Positions 9,222 through 21,613 are shown, numbered from the stretch's first letter. The stretch: DNA of 64,000 nt from Fagopyrum homotropicum (GCA_033239125.1 BSWB01000008.1:712001-776000); one strand, 5' to 3'. A program made the numbers and translations. Notes: generated by a model not told the origin, from the letters alone.

Positions 9222-12200
9222 TTATTCGAGTGTGGTGGGCGCGAACTCTTCAGCTTGGAGTTCCAGCGTATACTTCTTGAGTCGTTGACCGTTCACCTTA
9301 AAGCTTCCGCCCGCTTCACCCCATACTTCAACTGCACCATGGGGGAAAATACGTTTGATTAGAAAAGGTCCGGTCCAACGAGATTTAAGCTTACCTGGAA
9401 AGAGACGAAGCCTTGAATTGAAGAGGAGAACTTGATCTCCTTCTTTGAAGTCCTTTGGAATGATATGCTTATCATGCCAACGCTTTGCTTTCTCCTTATA
9501 GATCTTGGCGTTTTCATAAGCGTTCAAGCGGAGTTCTTCAAGCTCATTAAGGTTCAAGAGACGCTTCTCTCCCGCTTCCTTCATGCTGAAATTCAACCAC
9601 TTGATGGCCCAAAACGCCTTGTGCTCTAACTCTACCGGTAAGTGACAAGACTTCCCATACACAAGGTTGTATGGCGTGGTTCCTATGGGAGTCTTGTACG
9701 CAGTCCGGTACGCCCACAATGCATCATCAAGCTTCAAGGACCAATCCTTCCTAGTCCTTGAAACCATCTTCTCTAGGATTCCTTTGATCTCCCGGTTTGA
9801 GATCTCAACTTGTCCACTAGTTTGTGGATGATAAGGGGTGGCGATCTTGTGAGTAACCCCATACTTAGCTAGAAGATCTTCAAAGCGCCGGGCAATGAAG
9901 TGAGAACCTCCATCACTAATGATAGTCCTTGGTGTCCCAAATCGTGGGAAGATGGTCTTGTTAAAGAACTTGACCACTACCATGGCATCATTGGTGGGAG
10001 AGGCAATTGCTTCCACCCATCTAGAAACGTAATCCACCGCCAAGAGTATATATTGGTTTCCACAAGATGATGGGAACGGTCCCATAAAATCAACTCCCCA
10101 AACGTCGAAAATCTCCACCTCTTGGATGTTATTGAGAGGCATCTCATTCCTCCTAGAGATATTTCCTGTTCTTTGACAAGCATCGCAGCAGGAAACAAAG
10201 GATTGCACATCTCTAAATAAAGTACGGCAAAAGAATCCAGATTGCAATACCTTAGCGCTAGTCTTGTTCGAACTAGCGTGTCCTCCACAAGGTAGTGAAT
10301 GACAATGGCGGATGACACTTTGCATCTCATCTTCCGGCACACATCGCCGAATGATGCCATCCGGACCTCTCTTAAAGAGGAGAGGTTCATTCCAAAAGTA
10401 TTCCCGGACATCCTTAAAGAACTTCTTTCTTTGTGCGTAGGATAATCCGGGCGGTATCTCCTGACAAACCAAATAGTTAACAAAATCAGCAAACCATGGT
10501 TCGTTACCTTTGGAGATCACATCGATGCACTCCTCAATAATGTGTAGGTGTTCGTCTGGGAAGGAGTCATCTATAGGTAGATGGTCGTCCTCTAGATGTG
10601 TTAGGCGACTCAAATGATCCGCAACAGAATTTTCCGAACCCTTCTTGTCGCGGATCTCTAGATCGAATTCTTGTAGGAGAAGAATCCATCTAATTAGCCT
10701 TGGCTTCGCATCCTTCTTTGCAAGGAGGTACCGGATCGTAGCATGATCCATGTAGACAATCACCTTTGCACCTACAAGATAAGAGCGAAATTTGTCAATA
10801 GCATAAACAATGGCTAAAAATTCTTTTTCCGTAGTGGCGTAGTTGAGCTGCGCTTCATCTAGCGTCTTGCTAGCGTAGTATATGGCATGGGTTCGCCCTT
10901 CCTTTCTTTGTCCAAGAACAGCTCCTATAGCTACGTCACTAGCATCGCACATAACCTCAAAGGGAAGGTTCCAATCCGGAGGTTGGATAATAGGTGCTGA
11001 AATTAGAGCTTCCCGGATCATGTTAAACGCCTCCAAGCATTCCTGCGAAAACTCAAAAACTGCATCCTTCATCAATAGATTAGTTAGCGGTTTTGATATT
11101 TTTGAGAAATCCTTTATGAAGCGCCTATAGAATCCAACATGTCCTAGGAAACTTCTTATCCCTTTCACCGAAGTTGGGGGAGGAAGCTTCTCTATAGTCT
11201 CTATTTTCGCCCTATCCACCTCTATCCCTCTACTAGAGATTAGGTGTCCTAATACAATTCCTTCCTTTACCATAAATTGACACTTCTCCCAATTAAGAAC
11301 TAGGTTAGTGTCTTCACACCTTTGTAATACAAGAGAAAGGTTAGAAAGGCAATTGTCAAAAGATGAACAGTATATGGAGAAGTCATCCATGAAGACCTCC
11401 ATGATTTCCTCAATGTATTCAGAGAAAATGGCCATCATGCACCTTTGAAAGGTGGCTGGGGCGTTGCAAAGCCCGAACGGCATTCTCCTATAAGCAAACG
11501 TACCCCACGGGCACGTGAACGTGGTCTTCTCTTGATCATTCGGGTGTATCGGAATCTGAAAGAAACCACTATATCCATCAAGATAACAGAAATGAGAATG
11601 TTGTGCTAACCTTTCAAGCATTTGATCAATGAATGGCAATGGGAAGTGATCCTTCCTCGTCGCATTGTTGAGCTTGCGGTAGTCTATGCACATCCGCCAT
11701 CCCGTTACGGTTCGGGTAGGAATGAGTTCGTTATTCTTGTTGGTGATGACCGTCATTCCTCCCTTCTTTGGAACTACTTGAACCAGACTCACCCACTTAC
11801 TATCGGAGATAGGATAGATGATACCTGCATCAAGAAGTTTAAGAATTTCCTTCTTGACAACCTCCTTCATGGTCGGATTCAACCGCCTTTGAGGTTGTCT
11901 TGAAGTCCTAAAATCTTCTTCCATTAATATTTTATGCATGCATAGGGAAGGTTTGATTCCTACTAAGTCTTCTATAGTATAACCTAAAGCTTTCCTATGT
12001 TTCCTAAGGACAACCATAAGCTTACTATGTTCATCATTGGTTAGATCGGAACTAACAATAACCGGATAAGTAGAGTTAGGTCCTAGAAAAACGTACCTTA
12101 GATGTGTAGGAAGTTGTTTCAATTCCATTGCTTTCGGAGCTTCCAATGGATCTTGAGGAGCATCCGATGCCTCCTTAGAAGTGCCTAAGGAAGTAGAAGG

Positions 12201-15134
12201 TGTAGGAGAAGAATCAAGAGAAGTTGAAGAAGAGGCACGATCACCCTCTTCCACGGCCTGAATCACGGTTTCCATGCATCCTCCACGGCCGTGGTTTAGG
12301 GCGTGGAAAGGAAATACGGTTGCTCTGTTTCCTCCACGGCCGTGTAACCCTCTGGAGTGAGCCACACTTTGGTTGGTGAAATCCACGGCTGTGGAATATA
12401 GTGTATGGCCGTGGATTCTCACGTTTTCTGCTTCATCGTGGAGTTTCTCAAACTCCTCTTCACATACTTCTTCTTGTGCTTTTAAGGCTTCAATTGCCTC
12501 ATTGCACTCCTCTTCTTCCCCTACATTCGTTAGACTCATAGTAATAACCTTTTGCAAAGTATCTTTGAAGAGAATAGCACTTACCTCCTCTCTAGACAAC
12601 CCTTCTTCATCTTGGATATTGAATATATCCTCATCAAAGATTGGCTCCTTCACTAGAGTGGAAAGAACGAACTCTACCTTCTCTTCTCCTATGTCAAAGG
12701 AGAGTCTAGCATTCTTGCAATCGACTATGCAGCCGGAAGTTGCAAGAAACGGTCTTCCGAGTATGATCGGGACCGGACTATCTGCAGGAATGTCAAGCAC
12801 AACAAAATCAATGGGAACAAAGAATTTACCTAGCTTGACTGGGACGTCTTCTACAACACCGACGGGACGAGTGATGGATTGATCCACCATGTATAACGTC
12901 ATCTTCACCGGTTTAGGGTCGCCTAAACCGATCTTCCTACATAATACAAGTGGTATGATGCTCACACTTGCTCCTAAGTCACATAATGCATCATATGTGA
13001 CATCTCTTACTCCTATGGGAATACAAAATGACCCCGGATCCTTTAGCTTTGGGGGCATCTTCTCCTTCATGGTCTTGATGAGATCCGAAGAATCCGAACT
13101 CATCTTAACCTCTCCAAAATCCTCTAACTTTCTCTTGTTAGAGAGGATCTCCTTTAAGAACTTCCCATAAGCCGGCATACCTACAATAGCATCAATGAAA
13201 GGTATATTAATATGCAGCTTGCTCATGAGTTCTATAAACTTACCAAATTGTTTATCTAGGCGCGCTCTCGCTCTAGATTGAGGGAATGGTAGGGGAGGTT
13301 TGTAAGCCGGAGGAGGAACGTAGACATCTTCCTTCTCCTTCCCCTTCTCTTTGTCTTTCTCAACGGAGACTTCAACAAACTTAGGTTGCGGATCGGTGGT
13401 AGTCACTCCGCTCCTAGTTGTGATTGCCATCACCCTTCTCTTTGGGTTGTCCTCCGTTTTTCCTGGAAGTTTCCCTTGATTCCTAGGAACTTCCTCCGCT
13501 TGGCTGAACATTTGGTTTTCTAAAACCTTTTGGGCTTTATCGACCTTAGAAATTTGATCATCAACCTTAATGATGCGGTTCTCCAAACCTTGAAGCTTTC
13601 CCAAAATCGTTTCCAACATGGGATCGGGCTTCTCCTTCCCCGAAGTGTTTCCTCCATTAGATGTTTGCCCCTGGCTTTTCAAAGGAGTAGAGGAAGAGGA
13701 AGGTGAAGTTAGTGAATTCGAATTGGAAAGATAAGAGTTACCGGAGTTTTGTTGATTGGAGCGCCAATTGTTGTTGTTTGAACCCCTATTGTTGTTCCAA
13801 TTATTGTTCCGGTTGTTGTTGTTGCCATTCCAATTATTCCGGTTGTTGTTCCGGTTATTGTTGTTGTTGCGATTGGTATTCTCACCATCGTTGTTGTTGT
13901 TGCCCAAGTAGCCAACATCTTTTCCTTTTTGCTTTGGAAAGTTGGTCTTGATAGCTTCCTTCAACTCTTTGATCTCATTGTTGAGGGAGAAAATTTGATT
14001 TTGAGCTTCATGTGTGAGCTTCGCTCCTTGCTCCACACGATTTCCCTCTACCTTCCGGTGAGAATACTTCTCTATGACCCTTGCTTGCTTCTCAATGAAG
14101 TCCCAAGCGTCATCTTCCCTCATGTCCATGAATGTACCACATGAGAGGGATTGGAGCTTGAATTATGTCTCCACATCCAGCCCTTTATAGTATATCTCCA
14201 AAAGTGCGAGTTTGGATATGCCATGATGAGGGCAATCCAAGAGCAAATCCTGAAACCTTTTCCAAGATTGAAACAAACTTTCGTTAGATCTCATGGAAAA
14301 TGCATTAATCTTACCTCTAAGTTCCGCCGTTTTGGATGGCGGAAAGAACTTAGTGAGGAACTCCACGGAAAGGTCTTCCCATGTGTCTAGTTTCCCACTA
14401 GGAAGTGCTTGGTACCAAGACAATGCTTTCCCCTTCAAGGAGAAGAAGAAAGGCTTGAGCTTATAGTTGTTGGTAGTTGCGTTCTTCGGCCTCATTGTCT
14501 CCATCATACACTCAAAGTTTTGTAAGTGTTGGTGTGGAGATTCAGCGCTTATCCCGCCAAATTGGTTTTGGTGAACAAGAGTAATAACTTGAGGGTTGAA
14601 ACTAAACCCTTGTACATCATCAGCATCAAAGTTCACACCTAGACGGCGTGGTTGCTGCGTTGGATCCATCCTTTGGCCAAGAGTTCTTGGCTCCTCATCC
14701 ACACGTTCGATCCTTGCATTCCTAGGTGGAACACGGCGATTTGCAGCTGCCCGTGGATGGAATGGATTCACATTGATCGTTGGATCAATTTCCTTTAGCG
14801 GTGGCATGGAGGAGTCGCTATCCTCATTAGATGAGTTGGCTCTAACCGATCTTCCCGGTCTCCTCCTTTTCTTTTTCTCCTTAAGGTTGTTTATTTCCAA
14901 CCTCATTTGGAACATCATGTCCGTTAGATCGTCAACTTTCATTTGATGACGATCCGTTTCTTCCCTTCGTGTCTTCTCACTCCATTGGAGTTGAGCTTCT
15001 TTCTCTGCTAACTCCGATTGAAGATCACGTTCGTTTTCTTCAGCCATTTTCTTTTCCTTACGCTTTTGCCTTAAAGTCCTCTCAAGCTCTTTATCAAGAG
15101 GTAAGAGGTCTTCGGTGTTCCTAGACCTGCGCAT
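9222..15134 (-). CDS. Athila gag-pol polyprotein with one internal stop
   Basis: One 1971-codon frame from Met at 15134 to the stop at 9222, broken only by TAA at 14163-14165. Before the stop is gag: a coiled-coil-like charged N-terminus and the retrotransposon gag core (LKPFFFSLKGKALSWYQALP). After it, counting from Met14129: gag tail with MREDDAWDFIEKQA; Asn-rich tract (~75-135); protease near 390 with DLGAS in place of DTGA, usual in Athila; a palindrome-derived insert (~570-630); RT with FMDDF near 912; RNase H with CDASD near 1058; integrase with a zinc-binding region (~1270-1320), D and D near 1345 and 1401, E near 1443; and a C-terminal part with FPGKLKSRWTGPF. All catalytic motifs are present. 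The stop may be a point mutation or a readthrough site. Confidence 0.93.
12282..12420. repeat. CCACGGCCGTGG module inside gag-pol
   Basis: In-frame insert between protease and RT. It matches the LTR module at 5011-5158 nearly end to end: CCACGGCCGT, then TTTAG-GCGTGGAAA, then CGGTT, CCACGGCCGT, CTGGA-TGA-CAC, CCACGGC-GTGGA and GGCCGT. In the pol frame it reads HGRG...FHALNHGRGG; the LTR read in the same direction gives YGRG...FHALNYGRG. Confidence 0.8.
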
Positions 15135-15210
15135 GCACTCAAAGAGATATCAAATAACAAGGGAGAAGCTCCCAAGCTTGACAACCGATAACCGAATTCG
15201 GCCTAGACCA

Positions 15211-15230
15211 AATCCCCGGCAACGGCGCTA
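15211..15230 (-). promoter_or_regulatory. Athila primer-binding site (tRNA-Asp type)
   Basis: On the - strand, six bases after the 5' LTR, the sequence reads TAGCGCCGTTGCCGGGGATT. It is nearly complementary to the 3' end of plant tRNA-Asp (CCCCGGCAACGGCGCCA). This primer is characteristic of Athila and related elements. Confidence 0.88.
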
Positions 15231-15236
15231 AAAACT

Positions 15237-16947
15237 TGTTCGCCACTTAGCGTGCGTGCAAATAAGCTTTAATTATAAAACTAGAAATCAAGCAAGTGAA
15301 CCCGCAGTGTACGGATCGATATAGTTGAGCAAGAATTCCAGAGTATCGAACACAGAGATTTGGGGGGTTAAATCGAATTATAGATTGTCAAGCGAGTAAA
15401 TGTATGAAGCTTTTCAAGTATTGGGAAAACAACAATCCTAAAGATCCAGATATCCAGCTGTGGCAATCGATTCAAGATATACTAATGATATAAGGACAGA
15501 GTTGAGGTATGCAAAGGTATGCTAATGTAAGGTAATCGTACGGTGAAGTTCCAAAAACCTTATATGACTCACCTAGAAGACACTCTCTATAAAGGTTGTT
15601 GAGGCTTCAGTATAGAAAGGTTCTAAAGGTAAGAATTAACGTCAAATACCCAAACTTGTAATCCAAGGATCAAGACTAACTAAACCGATTAAGGTTGTGA
15701 CACTCACAATCGAGGTAGAGGTTGTTGAGGCTTCACTACCACCTAGAAAAGGCAAGCCAAGACTAAGTTAAAGCAAATCTTTAACTTTGGATTAAAGTAA
15801 AAGCAAGTTCGTAACTTAACACAAAATTACGGGTAGTTCTTGAGTTCCACGGTCGTGGAAGCTCAAGAACAGACCGTGGATTAGGGTTGTCAGCGATTCT
15901 CTCTAACTCTCAGGGTCCAATCTGTTTACGATCGATCTATCATCATCTAAGCCACAACTATCAACCATTCACCTTAGAATTGCTAAAGGGTTTTAGCCAA
16001 CAACAGTCATATTGATATCAAATTCAAGGTTTGAAAGGATAAAAGATGAAAACTTCCGAAAACTTTCAATAACTTTCAAATCAATCTCAGATCCACAATC
16101 AAGAACAATAATCGTCACTAGATTCGGAATAACACAAACAATCACAAATCTTAGATAAGAAGGAAGAACGGGATGTCAAACCGTCTTCTAAATCAAACCT
16201 AAGTAAGAAGCGAAATCTTCTTACGAACAATCTTCCGAATCTTCAATCTTCCGTCAATCCGGTAATCACACTAGCAACGCGCAAATCTCTCAATCACAAT
16301 CTTCGCCAAATGCGAAATTAGGGTAATTCCAAGCGTAAGCGTAAGCAAAAGTGCGTCTAAGCAGAGGTGACGGAATCTCCCTTCGTCCATCCTTTTATAG
16401 TATAAGATAAAATATCGGCCCGGCCCAATTGCGTGTGAGATCGTGGCTTAAAGTGTGGCGAAAAAGATCGCCAAGATCACGGTCGTGGAAGGGTTCCACG
16501 GCCGTAATTTAGAGCGTGGAAATTGTCACGGTTTGACACAACTCTTCCACGGCCGTAGAAGTTGCTGGAATGAATCACGCTTCCCTTGCCATGGTTCCAC
16601 GACCGTGGACTTGAACGTGGAATGTAGTACGGCCGTATTTTAGAGCTTGGTTTAGGGCTAGAACGTGATTCTTCCTTAGTCTCGTGCATTCTTCAAGTTG
16701 GCACTTCCTTAGCTCCTAGGAATGTCCTCAATTCATGGACATGCTCTATCAAACTCCATCCTTGCTCAATTCCGTTCGGAAATAGCTCTTAATCGCCTAC
16801 AATCAACATAAAGCTTGTGTAGATCTCTATATCGACATTATAGACAAACTAGCTCACAAATGCATCAATGCTTAATCAATGACTATCAATATGGATGAAA
16901 TACACTTAGAAAACGTGCCTAAAATATCACAATATTTCATGCTAACA
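15237..16947 (-). repeat. Athila-like 5' LTR (1711 bp), element promoter
   Basis: Partner of 3754-5464, with the same length and ends. As the 5' LTR it should drive the element. A TATA box CTATAAAAGG (- strand) lies at 16391-16400, so the RNA probably starts about 25-35 bp to its left. The palindrome cluster at 16477-16641 is roughly 80-240 bp upstream of the TATA box. The 35-bp hairpin (15836-15870) falls in the transcribed part. Several differences from the other LTR are C-to-T or G-to-A changes at CG sites in the palindromes (for example CGGCCG to CGGTCG near 15851), as expected from methylated cytosine decay. Confidence 0.95.
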
Positions 16948-16952
16948 ATCAG
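16948..16952. repeat. Athila target-site duplication, right
   Basis: ATCAG, identical to 3749-3753. Confidence 0.95.
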
Positions 16953-19614
16953 TAAGCATGATATACTCAACATTATTAACATATTTCTTGTTGGGAATTT
17001 TAGCCTAGGGGCCCTATCCCTCGTTAACTAATAGTGACAATAAGAATCAAAATGATTCGGGTCTTCATCTCTATTACTTGACTCGAGTTGGTCTAAATTA
17101 TCCTCCTCTATATCAGCATTGTGGGAACTAGTACCCGAATCATCCTGATCCCCATTATTACTGTCATTACCACATTCAGCATTAGTCAAATGGTTATTAG
17201 GTTCATTATTATTTTCCTCCCCTAACTGTTGAGTGTTATCATCATTGTTATCATCCACAGGATGTACAATGTTCCTATCATCCTCATTTCTATCTAACTG
17301 AGGGGTATCTATATTACTGGAATTTTCATGTTGGTAATAACTAATGTCAAACTCTTCTTCATCTTGGTTTATGTGAGGTTGATCATTATGGTTGTAGAAG
17401 TTTCTAGATATACTAGGAATGTCCAGTTCATTGTTCTCTTAAGAACTAGGACTCACAACATTGTCAGTTTTAGATTTAAAATGAAAATCTTCTTCATTGA
17501 AGGTCACACTTCTAGATGTAATGACTTTATATCCATAAGGTTGAATGAGTAAAATTTTACATCCCTTACCCCCCTTAGGGTACCCTAACATGACAGCTTT
17601 TAAGGCTCTAAGGTGTAACTTTTCTAAGGAGATTTGAGAGTAGGTAGTGCTACCAAAAGGCTTCAAGTGAGCTAGGTTGGGTTTCCTACCAGTCCACATC
17701 TCCTGGGGAGTCTTAAAGTCAATAACAGAGGATGGTGATCTATTTATGAGGTAGGTAGCAGTTACTATGGCTTCACCCCGTATAGAATGCTTCATCCCTG
17801 AGCTAATCAACATACATCTAGTTTTTTCTAGAAGGGTTCTATTGATTCTTTCAACGGTGCCATTTTGTTGTGGTGTTCCAGGTACAGTAAGGTGTCTTTT
17901 AATCCCTTGAGTTTTATAGTAATTGTTGAACTTAAAATTACTGAATTCTAGGCCATTATCAGTTTTAAGGCATTTTAGGGCATAACCAGATTGAGTTTTT
18001 ACACCTTATTTTTGTTCTTTAAAAAACTCAAAGGCTTCATTTTTATTTTTAAGAAGGTATCTCCAGATTTTCCTAGAGTAATGATCTATGAAAGAGATGA
18101 ATTATCTCTTTCCTCCTATGGTGTCAACCTGTGCAGGTCCCCATAGGTCAGAGTGAACATATTCTAAAGGTTTTTGAGCCTTATAAGACGAGTTATTAAA
18201 ACTATATTTGTGCTTTTTGCCCAAAATACAGTTTTCACAGAAAACAATATCAACGGGTTATTTATCAATAATACCTTGTTTATATAGATTTTTAAGGCCA
18301 GTATTTCCTATGTGTCCAAGTCTATTGCGCCAATTTTTAGTATGACTTAAGGTCATCTTATTATTAGCAATGGTAAGAATCAAATTAGGTGCAGTGATAA
18401 CATGATATAGCCCACCCTTTTTGATATTTTTTATAACAGTAGTTTCATTCCTTATGACTTCTCTTATCCCATTGCTAGTATTAATCTGACAGTTTAAGTC
18501 ATCTAAGACAGATTCACTCATTAAGTTTCTTCTAAGTTGAGGAACTCATCTAACATTCTGAAGGACTCTAATTTTACCATCAAACATGCATATAGGGATA
18601 TTTCCTACTCCTCTAATAACAAGAGTTGTATTATCTCCTAACATGACTTCACCACCATCAAATTCATGAAGAGAACTGAACAGGGATTTATCATAAGAAG
18701 CATGCATGGTACAACCAAAATCTAAATTCCATACATCAGAATTTAAAGTTTAGATTTGGCACACATCAATAATTCACATGGATATTCAGTTTGAATTTTC
18801 TCAAATAAAGACACTTTTCTATCAGGGTTTTTACTATTTTTAGTATCATCCCTCTTTTTCTTTCTACATTCATTTGCATAATGACCAGGTTTATCACAGT
18901 AATAACTTTTTTTTTGTTATTTTTATCAAAATCAGAAGGCCCAGGTTTTTCTTTCTCATATCTTTCCTTCTTCTTGTTTTTAAAGTTTTTAGAATTTCCT
19001 TTAGCCATAGGAACTTCAGGATTAACTTCTGATTTCTTTTTAGTTTTACACTTGAACACTTTTAAGGTATCATTCATTTTTGTTATAGCTTCTATAATTT
19101 TCTCTTGAGTAATATTATCAAAGATAAACTGAATAACATCTTTTAAGGTATCAAACTGAGCAGACAAAGATCCTAATAACAAGACAGCAAGGTGAGTTTC
19201 TTTTATTTCATCATCACATCTAGCAAGATCCTAATTAATTTTTAAAAATTTATCTAAATTTTCATTTAGGGTCATGCTAATATCCATCTTAAAGGTAAAC
19301 CGTCTATGCAATAGGGAAATCCTAGATGGCAAAGACTTTTTCAAATACAATTTTTCTAGAGCATCCCATAGAGATTTGGCAGAGGTGTAACTTACAACCT
19401 GACGAGCCACGTCTTCAATTAACCTAATCATAATCTCAGCATGGACTTGCACACCCATCTCTTGTTTCCTTTCTTCAGATGTCATGGCTAAGTATTCTCC
19501 AGTTATGGCTTTGAGACATTCTTCTTTAGTGAGGATGGCTCTCATTTTCACCTGCCACATGGTGAAATTCCCATTTCCATCAAATGGTTTCATCCTTACA
19601 TTGGAATCTGTCAT
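16953..19614 (-). pseudogene. Copia gag, protease and integrase, broken
   Basis: 5' half of the copia polyprotein. The probable start is at 19614 (MTDSNVRMKPFDGNGNFTMW), a typical copia gag (UBN2-type) entry. Gag runs to about 19231. A second gag piece at 19182-18766 is rich in lysine and ends in a shifted zinc-knuckle region. The piece at 18521-18258 is the GAG-pre-integrase domain (HTKNWRNRLGHIG). The integrase core from 18250 to about 17820 can be followed only in broken frames. 17813-17439 matches the integrase C-terminal part (SPSSVIDFKTPQEMWTGRKP, then HLKPFGSTTY). 17258-17028 is an acidic, Asn/Asp-rich linker leading into the Athila insertion point. Several stops show it is dead. Confidence 0.87.
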
Positions 19615-19838
19615 ATTTTCAAGGCAAAAAATACAAGAGGTTAGTATTTAGTTGAAGACAATCGACATAAATCCTTCACATATAAGGGATATCAGAGTAA
19701 TCAATCGAATACAATAATAATGAGGATCAAGAAAAAGATACAACAATCGGATCTTTCAACAACGATAATCACAGCGGAAGACAAGATCAATGATACATGT
19801 GATTAACTAGTAATCTTAAGAAAGATACAAAATAGAAT

Positions 19839-19851
19839 GCTCAGATACCAA
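19839..19851 (-). promoter_or_regulatory. Copia primer-binding site
   Basis: On the - strand, two bases after the LTR end (TTACA at 19854), the sequence reads TTGGTATCTGAGC. This resembles the TGGTATCAGAGC priming site for initiator tRNA-Met used by many plant copia elements, with one mismatch visible. Confidence 0.75.
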
Positions 19852-19853
19852 TT

Positions 19854-20158
19854 TGTAATATTTGTTATCATGTATGCAAGAGTTATTATCAATATTAAGA
19901 AGATCAATGCCAGCAGTTGTTTACGCAGCTCGGGTGTCAAAACCCTACCTTTGCGGAACCTCAAGAGGGGAGGTATGATCCTAGTTATTTACTAAGCATT
20001 AAAGATGGTTACAATAGGTATGGTTACAAGTTTGCACGCAAGATCAATTTGTAACAAAACATAAACCTAGAACAAAAGCAAGAACAATAACAACGCAAGA
20101 AGAACAAGGTATCGAAATAGCCCCTACAAGGCTAAGCAAAGCTTTGAACAAAGCTTTG
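19854..20158 (-). repeat. Copia 5' LTR, truncated
   Basis: Matches 1101-1409 of the other LTR until the block AACAAAGCTTTG, after which the two diverge completely. The outer ~620 bp of this LTR, including its own TATA region, is missing. The copia's right boundary and its target duplication are therefore lost. Confidence 0.82.
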
Positions 20159-21416
20159 AACAATAAACACATGCGAATCTCTAGTTCCCCGTCTCATTCA
20201 CCCAAGAAAAAAATCATTTGTTTCTTATCCTAATTTTTTAACCTAGTTTACATTTTTTAGTTTGATTTATTCATAATTTTTTTCTTAAAGTAAATAGAGT
20301 TCATAAGAATAGCTAACGAGATTACAATGATGGAAACAAACGTAGTTAAATTCAAAGCATCTAACCACTTGTAGAAAAAAAAAAAAAAATCAAGCAAACG
20401 CAGGCAATTGGGGAATAATAAATTGCCAACTTGTATGACCCGAAAACAATGTCAAAATATAATAGTGGAACCATGAAAAGTTTAATCTCAAGCTATTACA
20501 ATATCAATAGCTCTAACTATTCAGCTAAAGACCACTTCTTGTGCTCAATAAGTATATCCCGTCTAAGAGACTTTCTGTACATTCCTTTTCTTCAATATAC
20601 GAACCTTTTTAAATAATAAAAAATAAGTATATGCGGAGTTACGTCCGTTTATCACATGACAAATTTTTTATTTATTTATATTAATTTTATTAAAATTATA
20701 ACTTTTTTCCTCAAACTCTTGAATTATTCATTCAAAATTTATGGATTATTAATTTAAATATTTTGTATTATTAGATCCACACATGTTTACAAAAAAAAAA
20801 TTCAAATTTTTATCCATGTTTAATTTGTTACATTTATTTAAAAAGTTTATACTATTAGTCCTGATATTTTGTATTATTAATCTGTTGTTCTATTTTACAT
20901 TTTACTTTTTTTTTAACTAATATACATACTTTTTGAATTAATAGAACACAAATATTAAAGTAATAGTATAAAAATTCAATAATACATCATTACATCATGG
21001 TGTTCTATCTAATTAATATTCAAAATCCAACCACTTATTTCTAAAAAATCAAGCAAGCGTAGGTAATGGAATTAGAAAATTTTATAACAAAAAAAAATAT
21101 TGTCAAAATGCCATTTGAAAATGAAGCAAATTGCAACCACATAAAGTTGAGTACTTGACCCAAATTCCCATTTTTTAAACTTATTTAGTTGTCATGTGTT
21201 TATTTTATTTTAATTGTTTTGTATTATTAATAATACCTTGTTTTATGACTTTTGGCCGGAGAAGAAGATAATGGAATATGGGATAATGTTGTATGAGAGG
21301 AAGTCCTTACACAATTAATCGAGGATAGATCGATTTAACCAAGTGTGATTTAATTATGCTTTTTTAGATATTTAGGCCGTAAATTTTGAATTATTATTTT
21401 TATCTCAAGTAATATA
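20159..21416. other. AT-rich intergenic DNA
   Basis: No gene recognised. Short poly-A and poly-T runs. A weak direct repeat (AATCAAGCAAACGCAGGCAA near 20389 and AATCAAGCAAGCGTAGGTAA near 21047) hints at an old duplicated or terminal repeat about 660 bp apart. Confidence 0.5.
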
Positions 21417-21613
21417 CACTACTAGAAAAGTAGTCGATGAAGGAAAATCGTAATATAAAACGTCAACCTTTGTATCGACGACACGATTAAAAGTGTAGAC
21501 CAAATGCGAAATTGCAAATCTCAACGCTTTGAATGAGCGTCGAGGTTTATTTTCTTAACGCATTTAAGCGTCGAAAAAGGCCTAAAGATTTTTGGCCTTG
21601 TTTTCTAGTAGTG
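21417..21613. mobile_element. CACTA-type MITE (197 bp)
   Basis: Perfect 13-bp terminal inverted repeats CACTACTAGAAAA / TTTTCTAGTAGTG, flanked by the 3-bp duplication ATA (21414-21416 and 21614-21616). The interior holds CGTCGA/GCGTCG subterminal motifs. It has no coding capacity and would need a CACTA transposase from elsewhere to move. Confidence 0.92.

Larger units (their letters stand above)
3754..16947 (-). mobile_element. Athila-like Ty3 LTR retrotransposon, nearly complete
   Basis: A 13,194-bp element on the - strand, inserted in the copia. It has two 1711-bp LTRs, TG...CA ends, a perfect 5-bp target duplication (ATCAG at 3749-3753 and 16948-16952), a tRNA-Asp-type primer site, a polypurine tract, gag-pol and a second 3' ORF. 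By eye the two LTRs differ at about 18 positions (about 1%), nearly all transitions, so the insertion is young. The polymerase sequence, primer site and 3' ORF position all fit the Athila clade. Autonomy depends on whether the single in-frame stop after gag (14163-14165) is tolerated. Palindromic CCACGGCCGTGG modules are scattered through it. Confidence 0.95.
1101..20158 (-). mobile_element. Ty1/copia retrotransposon, broken and split by an Athila insertion
   Basis: A copia element on the - strand, recognised by LTR copies at both ends (1101-2028 and a truncated 19854-20158), a primer-binding site at 19839-19851, and the copia order gag, integrase, RT, RNase H read from right to left. The Athila-like element at 3754-16947 interrupts it inside the linker between integrase and RT. 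Removing that element and one copy of ATCAG rejoins the frame as VEYIMLTDELNIVEYAF. Without the insert the copia is about 5.9 kb. It holds several stops and frameshifts and is dead. The gag start (MKPFDGNGNFTMWQ) suggests a Tork/Tnt1-like lineage; this is only a guess. Confidence 0.88.

Noticed and set aside
13703..13951. Cys-rich + strand frame opposite gag-pol
   Set aside because: Shadow of the Asn-codon-rich linker (AAC/AAT read as GTT/ATT and shifted) in the real - strand frame.
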